Source of the DNA: SIG480 sp045636165
GTDB taxonomy: Bacteria > Bacillota > Clostridia > Oscillospirales > JAAYXM01
Direction: 5' to 3'
Assembly: GCA_045636165.1 (NCBI GenBank)
Contig: JAZTWZ010000112.1
Span: 1 to 10,698, forward strand
Length of the DNA stretch: 10,698 nucleotides
Position 1 is the stretch's first letter. Each line of letters begins with the position of its first letter. The translations under genes were made by a program, and so were the position numbers. Below, piece by piece: positions 6,328 to 10,698 of the stretch. A model generated the notes under the pieces. It searched no databases. It worked only from the letters and a program-made list of their open reading frames with translations, and was not told the DNA's origin.

Positions 6328-8367
6328 ATGAAAAATACTAAATGGATAACAGGAAATTATGATTCAGATGTCGTTTCGCGCCTTATGCAGGAGCTTGGGA
6401 TACCGTCGCTTACGGCAAAGCTTCTCAATGTTCGTGGGATAAATGATTCTGAAAGTGCAGCTCTTTTTCTAAAGAAGGATCTCACTGACCTGCACGACCC
6501 GTTTCTCCTTAAGGATATGGACCGCGCTTGCGAGAGAATAAAGAGAGCAATTGCGGACGGTGAAAAAATCGCCGTGTACGGAGATTATGACGCCGACGGC
6601 GTAACCTCGACCTACATACTTACAGATTATCTCCGAAGCTGCGGAGTTACTTGCGTATATCACATACCTGACCGCTTCGGCGACGGTTACGGTATTTCGG
6701 AAACTGCGCTTGATGCACTGGCACAGGACGGCGTTTCGCTTATAGTAACCGTAGATACGGGAATAACTGCTGTAGGCGAGATTGAGTATGCAGGGGGTCT
6801 CGGGCTTGATGTGGTCGTAACTGACCACCATAAATGCGAGGAAACGCTTCCGAAAGCGTATGCCGTAGTAAACCCGAACCGTGATGACTGCACATACCCG
6901 TTTAAAACCCTTGCAGGTGTCGGAGTAGCGTTCAAGCTTATATGTGCGCTCTGTGGGGGAGAAACGGAGATTATAAAGAAATATCTCCCGTATGTCTGCA
7001 TCGGTACGGTTGCGGATGTTATGCCGATAACCGATGAAAACAGAATAATTGTTGCAAACGGGCTTGAGATAATCTCAAAAGAGCAAAGTCCGGGTCTTTC
7101 CGCACTACTTTCGGTGGCAGGGTTCAAGAAGGAAGAACCGCTCACCTCGGGAGCGGTCGGTTTTCTGATAGGTCCGAGAATGAACGCGGCAGGAAGAATG
7201 GGAAGCGCACTGCTTGCGCTTGAACTTCTATTTGCAGATGAGGAGAATGCCGAAGAACTTGCGCGTGAAATAGACGGTAAAAACCGTGAGCGACAGCTCT
7301 GTGAGAGTAAGATAATGGAAGAAGCTCTCGGCGTTATAGAGAGAAACCCCGGATATAAGGATAGCTCAGCAATAGTTCTTTCAGGAAACGGCTGGCACCA
7401 CGGAGTTCTCGGAATTGTAGCCTCGCGAATATGCGGAATGTTCAACAAGCCGACAATTCTCATCTCGGTCGAGGAAGAGACTTGCCGCGGTTCGGGAAGA
7501 AGCGTAGAGGGTGTAAGCCTTCATTTTGCGCTCTCAAAGTGCCGTGATTTGCTCGAGAAATTCGGTGGTCACGAGCTTGCCGCCGGAATTGTTATAAAAA
7601 AGGAAAACATCGAGCAATTCCGCGATATGTTGAATGCAGAGCTTCGTGAACAGATGCGCGACTATGTCCCGACTCTCGAGGTTGATTTCAAAGCAGAGCC
7701 CGAAGAGCTTACGCTTTCCCAGCTCCACTCGCTTCGATTTATGGAGCCGTACGGAAAGTTCAACGAAGCTCCGCGTCTTCGCCTTGACAGCTGTAAGGTG
7801 GTAAAGATTTCGCCGATCGGCAACGGAAGACATACAAAGATTGTTCTGGAACACGGATCCCGTCTTCAGTGTGTATATTTCGGAGTGAAGAGCGACTCTC
7901 TCTCCTTCTCGGAGGGTGACTATGCCGATATCGTCTTTACTCCCGAGATAAATAACTATATGGGCGAGAGCGTACAGCTTCATATAAAGGATGCGCGCCC
8001 GTGTAAGGAAGATTTTCGCGATATATCCGAAGCACTTCGTTTCTTGGCCGACATAAAGCGCGGAGTATATACAGAGGACATCTGTATTACATATAATGAA
8101 CTCGGAAATATATGGAGAGCGATAAGCCGTGAGAGGTTTGAAAAGGCGACGGCGATTACAGAGGTAAAGCGTCGTATTTTCGGCAGAGGTGGGGAAGACG
8201 CGACTAAAAAGCTTTTCCTTGCGCTTCATATCTTCTCCGAGGTAGAGCTTATCAGCTACGAATGTGAAGATATGCGAGTTTTAATAAAAATCGCGGAGCA
8301 TAATAACAAAGTAAACCTTGAAGATTCAAAGACATATATGCGATATAAAAGTTGTGGGAGTAGATGA
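6328..8367 (+). CDS. recJ: Single-stranded-DNA-specific 5'-3' exonuclease RecJ (right copy)
   Basis: This copy has the same 679-residue translation as the gene at 2332-4371, here on the plus strand. RecJ resects 5'-ended single strands during recombinational repair and excision of mismatched tracts. The metal-binding DHH triplet is encoded at 6823-6831 (GAC CAC CAT), and the aspartate-rich YGDYDADG motif lies upstream at about 6577-6600. The DHHA1 glycine-rich motifs lie about 7390-7590, and the OB region spans about 7675-8000. The remaining 3' end, about 365 bp, encodes the C-terminal extension. The stop TGA (8365-8367) lies 6 bp before rel, which suggests translational coupling. apt, the usual gene between recJ and rel in Bacillus-type genomes, is missing. 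Confidence 0.96.
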   Translation: MKNTKWITGNYDSDVVSRLMQELGIPSLTAKLLNVRGINDSESAALFLKKDLTDLHDPFLLKDMDRACERIKRAIADGEKIAVYGDYDADGVTSTYILTDYLRSCGVTCVYHIPDRFGDGYGISETALDALAQDGVSLIVTVDTGITAVGEIEYAGGLGLDVVVTDHHKCEETLPKAYAVVNPNRDDCTYPFKTLAGVGVAFKLICALCGGETEIIKKYLPYVCIGTVADVMPITDENRIIVANGLEIISKEQSPGLSALLSVAGFKKEEPLTSGAVGFLIGPRMNAAGRMGSALLALELLFADEENAEELAREIDGKNRERQLCESKIMEEALGVIERNPGYKDSSAIVLSGNGWHHGVLGIVASRICGMFNKPTILISVEEETCRGSGRSVEGVSLHFALSKCRDLLEKFGGHELAAGIVIKKENIEQFRDMLNAELREQMRDYVPTLEVDFKAEPEELTLSQLHSLRFMEPYGKFNEAPRLRLDSCKVVKISPIGNGRHTKIVLEHGSRLQCVYFGVKSDSLSFSEGDYADIVFTPEINNYMGESVQLHIKDARPCKEDFRDISEALRFLADIKRGVYTEDICITYNELGNIWRAISRERFEKATAITEVKRRIFGRGGEDATKKLFLALHIFSEVELISYECEDMRVLIKIAEHNNKVNLEDSKTYMRYKSCGSR

Positions 8368-8373
8368 TTTACT

Positions 8374-10551
8374 ATGATGCCCGAAAATAAATATCAGGAG
8401 CTTATCGCCAAAATCAAAGGCGATATGTCCGAGAGTGACAAAAATAAAATACACGAGGCGTATGACTGTGCAACAGAAGCCCACGAGGGGCAGAAAAGAC
8501 GCGACGGCAGTGATTATGTCACGCACCCGATTGCTGTTGCGGAGATTGTTGCGGAGATGGGGCTTGATGCAGAATCGCTCATATCGGCACTTCTTCACGA
8601 TTGCATTGAGGATACCGAGCTTGGGTACGATAAAATCAAGGCGAAATTCGGCAAGGAAGTTGCAGATATTGTCGATGGCGTATCAAAGCTTACCAGAATG
8701 CCCTATACGAGCAAGGAAGAGGCACAGATTGAAAATCTGCGTAAGATGTTCCTTGCAATGGGAAAGGACATCCGCGTTATTCTCATAAAGATAGCAGACA
8801 GACTTCACAATATGCGTACAATCGAATTCCACAAGCCTGAAAAACAGCGCGAGAAGGCACTTGAGACGATGGAGGTATATGCGCCTCTTGCTCACCGTCT
8901 CGGTATGCAGAAGGTAAAGTGGGAGCTTGAGGATAGGTCTCTTCGCTGCCTTGACCCTGTCGGTTATGCAGAGATTACGGAAGAGCTTGAGAAGAGAAGT
9001 GAAGAGAGCAAGGAGTTTCTTGAGCATATAAAGGAGCGCCTTGTCGAGCGCTTTGAAAGCGCAGGAATTCACGGCGAGTTTCACAGCCGCGTCAAGCACA
9101 TTTACAGCATATACAAGAAGATGTACACCCAGCATAAAACGATTGACGAGGTTTATGACCTTTATGCAATGCGCGTCATAGTTGATACAGTTGCAGACTG
9201 TTATAATATTCTCGGTTTTATCCACGATATGTACAGACCTATCCCGGGGCGTTTCAAGGACTATATCAGTACGCCGAAAGCGAATATGTATCAGTCGCTT
9301 CATACGACGGTTATCGGTCGCGAGGGAATTCCGTTCGAGGTTCAGATAAGAACTCACGATATGCACCACACCGCGGAATACGGAATCGCAGCACACTGGA
9401 AATACAAATCAGGCGTCGAGAAGAGTTCGCTTGAGGAGAAGCTTGCATGGGTTCGCCAGCTTATGGAGAGCCAGGAGGTTGAAGACGAAGATTTCGTAAG
9501 CTCGCTCAAAACAGATATGTTCAGCGACGAGGTTTTCGTGTTCACCCCGAAGGGCGATGTTGTAAACCTTCCTGCAGGCTCAACTCCGATTGACTTTGCA
9601 TATTCCATACATTCGGCGGTTGGAAACCGTATGATTGGTGCAAAGGTCAACGGACGAATGGTTCAGCTTGACTATAAGCTCCAGAACGGCGAAATTGTCG
9701 AAGTAGTTACATCAAATTCAGGAAAAGGTCCGAGCCGAGACTGGACGAAGATTGCAAAAACTTCTGAGGCGAGAAACAAGATAAAGCAGTGGTTTAAAAA
9801 AGAATGCCGCGATGAAAATATCGCGAGAGGAAAGACGGAGCTTGAGCTTGCTCTCAAACGCGAGGGAATAAACTTCTCATTAGAGGAAGACGAGGCAATT
9901 CTTGCATCCGTTTCGAGCAGAATGTCGTTCAATGTTATCGACGATATGTTTGCAAGTCTTGGTTACGGCGGTATAAAGCTAAATCGCGTTATTAACAGAA
10001 TTCGCGCGGAAAAAGAAAAGAATGCACCTGTAAACCAGACCGAGGAAGAAATCGTACGCGAGACGGTATCAAATGTAAAGCAGAGTCAGACTTCAAATTC
10101 AGGTGTTATCGTCCCGGGTGTTGAAAACTGTCTTGTAAAGTTTGCAAGGTGCTGCACTCCGATTCCGGGCGACTCGATAATCGGCTTTATAACGCGCGGA
10201 TACGGCGTTTCGGTTCACAGGTCGGACTGCCAGAATGTAACGAACGCAATGAAGGATGCCGAAGACCTGAACCGCTGGATAAGCGTTTTCTGGGCAGATG
10301 ACATAAAAGAAAACTACCAGACCTCTCTTCAGCTTTCCGCGAAGGACAGAGATGGTCTTATCATGGACATTGCAGCGGTTATCAATGCGCTCAAGCTTCC
10401 CGTGCTTCAGATGGATGCGCGCCGTCTTGGCGACGGATATGCCATAGTCAATCTCGTTCTGAATATCAAGGGCAAAGAACAGCTTGAGTTTGTAATGAAC
10501 AAGCTTCACGGAGTTGCCGGAATCATAGATGTAAAGCGTTCGAGGAGCTAA
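8374..10551 (+). CDS. relA: Bifunctional (p)ppGpp synthetase/hydrolase, Rel/SpoT family (right copy)
   Basis: This is the mirror of 148-2325, with an identical 725-residue product. Rel transfers pyrophosphate from ATP to GDP or GTP to make (p)ppGpp when amino acids run short, and hydrolyses it otherwise. Landmarks on this strand are the HD pair at 8596-8601, the RFKD signature of bifunctional enzymes at 9250-9261 and the paired cysteines of the zinc-finger-like segment at 10150-10155. The start is a tandem ATG ATG (8374 or 8377), and the sequence does not decide between them. The only Shine-Dalgarno-like run, GGGAG at 8356-8360 inside the recJ 3' end, is 13 bases from the first ATG, which is rather far. 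Translation may depend on ribosomes finishing recJ. No domain or key residue appears lost. Confidence 0.95.
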   Translation: MMPENKYQELIAKIKGDMSESDKNKIHEAYDCATEAHEGQKRRDGSDYVTHPIAVAEIVAEMGLDAESLISALLHDCIEDTELGYDKIKAKFGKEVADIVDGVSKLTRMPYTSKEEAQIENLRKMFLAMGKDIRVILIKIADRLHNMRTIEFHKPEKQREKALETMEVYAPLAHRLGMQKVKWELEDRSLRCLDPVGYAEITEELEKRSEESKEFLEHIKERLVERFESAGIHGEFHSRVKHIYSIYKKMYTQHKTIDEVYDLYAMRVIVDTVADCYNILGFIHDMYRPIPGRFKDYISTPKANMYQSLHTTVIGREGIPFEVQIRTHDMHHTAEYGIAAHWKYKSGVEKSSLEEKLAWVRQLMESQEVEDEDFVSSLKTDMFSDEVFVFTPKGDVVNLPAGSTPIDFAYSIHSAVGNRMIGAKVNGRMVQLDYKLQNGEIVEVVTSNSGKGPSRDWTKIAKTSEARNKIKQWFKKECRDENIARGKTELELALKREGINFSLEEDEAILASVSSRMSFNVIDDMFASLGYGGIKLNRVINRIRAEKEKNAPVNQTEEEIVRETVSNVKQSQTSNSGVIVPGVENCLVKFARCCTPIPGDSIIGFITRGYGVSVHRSDCQNVTNAMKDAEDLNRWISVFWADDIKENYQTSLQLSAKDRDGLIMDIAAVINALKLPVLQMDARRLGDGYAIVNLVLNIKGKEQLEFVMNKLHGVAGIIDVKRSRS

Positions 10552-10564
10552 AGCCTCGGCTTAA

Positions 10565-10570
10565 AAGGAG
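10565..10570 (+). promoter_or_regulatory. Ribosome binding site of dtd (right copy)
   Basis: AAGGAG lies six bases before ATG 10577, within the 25-bp gap after rel. No room or signal for a separate promoter or terminator is seen in the gap. Confidence 0.75.
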
Positions 10571-10576
10571 AAAATT

Positions 10577-10698
10577 ATGCGTGCAGTAATAACGCGCGTC
10601 AAATCTGCAGAAGTAAGAATTGACGGTGTAACTCATTCAAAAATAGGAAACGGGCTTCTCATCCTTCTCGGAGTGTCCGTGAACGATACAGCGCAAGA
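10577..10698 (+). CDS. dtd: D-aminoacyl-tRNA deacylase, N-terminal fragment (right copy)
   Basis: Forty full codons plus two bases remain before the window ends. The fragment matches the N-terminus of the DTD family (MRAV start, conserved VKSAEV and GNGLLILLGV strands). The full protein in the family is about 150 residues, so roughly three quarters are missing. DTD prevents D-amino acids from entering translation by cleaving the ester bond of D-aminoacyl-tRNA. Position directly after rel is the standard Firmicutes order, which supports the call from context as well as sequence. The cut is at the same base as in the left copy, as expected if both are images of one contig end. Confidence 0.88.
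   Translation, partial: MRAVITRVKSAEVRIDGVTHSKIGNGLLILLGVSVNDTAQ

Larger units (their letters stand above)
5350..10698 (-). repeat. Right arm of a perfect window-length inverted repeat
   Basis: This is the mirror copy of bases 1-5349, read here in the orientation where recJ, rel and dtd are on the plus strand. No difference from the left arm was seen. A real ancient duplication would be expected to show at least some substitutions over 5.3 kb. Long perfect palindromes without a spacer are also unstable in bacteria, because they extrude as cruciforms and are cut by SbcCD-type nucleases. An artefactual second copy is the better reading. Confidence 0.97.

Noticed and set aside
10541..10558. Small hairpin over the rel stop (CGAGG, 8-base loop, CCTCG; mirror 141-158) as a terminator or attenuator before dtd
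   Set aside because: The stem is only 5 bp, no T run follows, and dtd with its ribosome site starts within 20 bases. It is too weak to call.
1..10698. A linear replicon or phage with covalently closed hairpin telomeres, seen as an inverted dimer
   Set aside because: Gene content is a conserved chromosomal cluster with no replication, protelomerase or phage genes, and the ends cut through dtd.
1..10698. tRNA or rRNA genes, CRISPR arrays, insertion sequences and defence genes
   Set aside because: None was seen in either arm; the arms are almost fully covered by rel, recJ, yihY and partial dtd, with gaps of at most 128 bp.

Overview
The window is one perfect inverted repeat. Bases 1-5349 are the reverse complement of bases 5350-10698, with no spacer, and the axis lies between 5349 and 5350. 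Every gene therefore appears twice, once per arm, at coordinates related by x -> 10699 - x. The unique sequence is only about 5.35 kb. Because the axis is at the exact middle and the two ends are mirror images cut at the same base of the same gene, this looks like a complete contig produced by a fold-back, in assembly or amplification, rather than a natural gene arrangement. Almost nothing in it should be counted twice.

The unique content is ordinary chromosomal housekeeping DNA that suggests a Firmicute, probably of class Clostridia. The reasons are the recJ - rel - dtd gene order, purine-rich Shine-Dalgarno sites, sigma-A-type promoters, and a long bifunctional Rel with HD, synthetase, TGS and ACT domains. 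Reading the right arm outward from the axis, there is: a YihY/BrkB-family membrane protein gene (minus strand, 5348-6199); a 128-bp divergent promoter region (6200-6327); recJ (6328-8367); rel (8374-10551); and the first 40 codons of dtd (10577-10698, running off the end). The left arm mirrors this: dtd' (1-122, minus), rel (148-2325, minus), recJ (2332-4371, minus), promoter region (4372-4499), yihY (4500-5351, plus).

recJ, rel and dtd are closely spaced (6 and 25 bp) with no visible terminator between them, so they probably form one operon. It covers single-strand DNA resection for repair (RecJ), (p)ppGpp synthesis and hydrolysis (Rel) and removal of D-amino acids from mischarged tRNA (Dtd). 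The apt gene, which sits between recJ and rel in Bacillus and many other Firmicutes, is absent here. yihY is transcribed divergently from its own promoter.

The axis falls inside what looks like a natural rho-independent terminator (13-bp stem, TTAA loop, T5 tract) at the 3' end of yihY. A perfect short palindrome of this kind is a plausible seed for the fold-back. I found no evidence of a novel system, mobile element, CRISPR array or RNA gene. The main result is the palindrome itself and what it means for using this contig.
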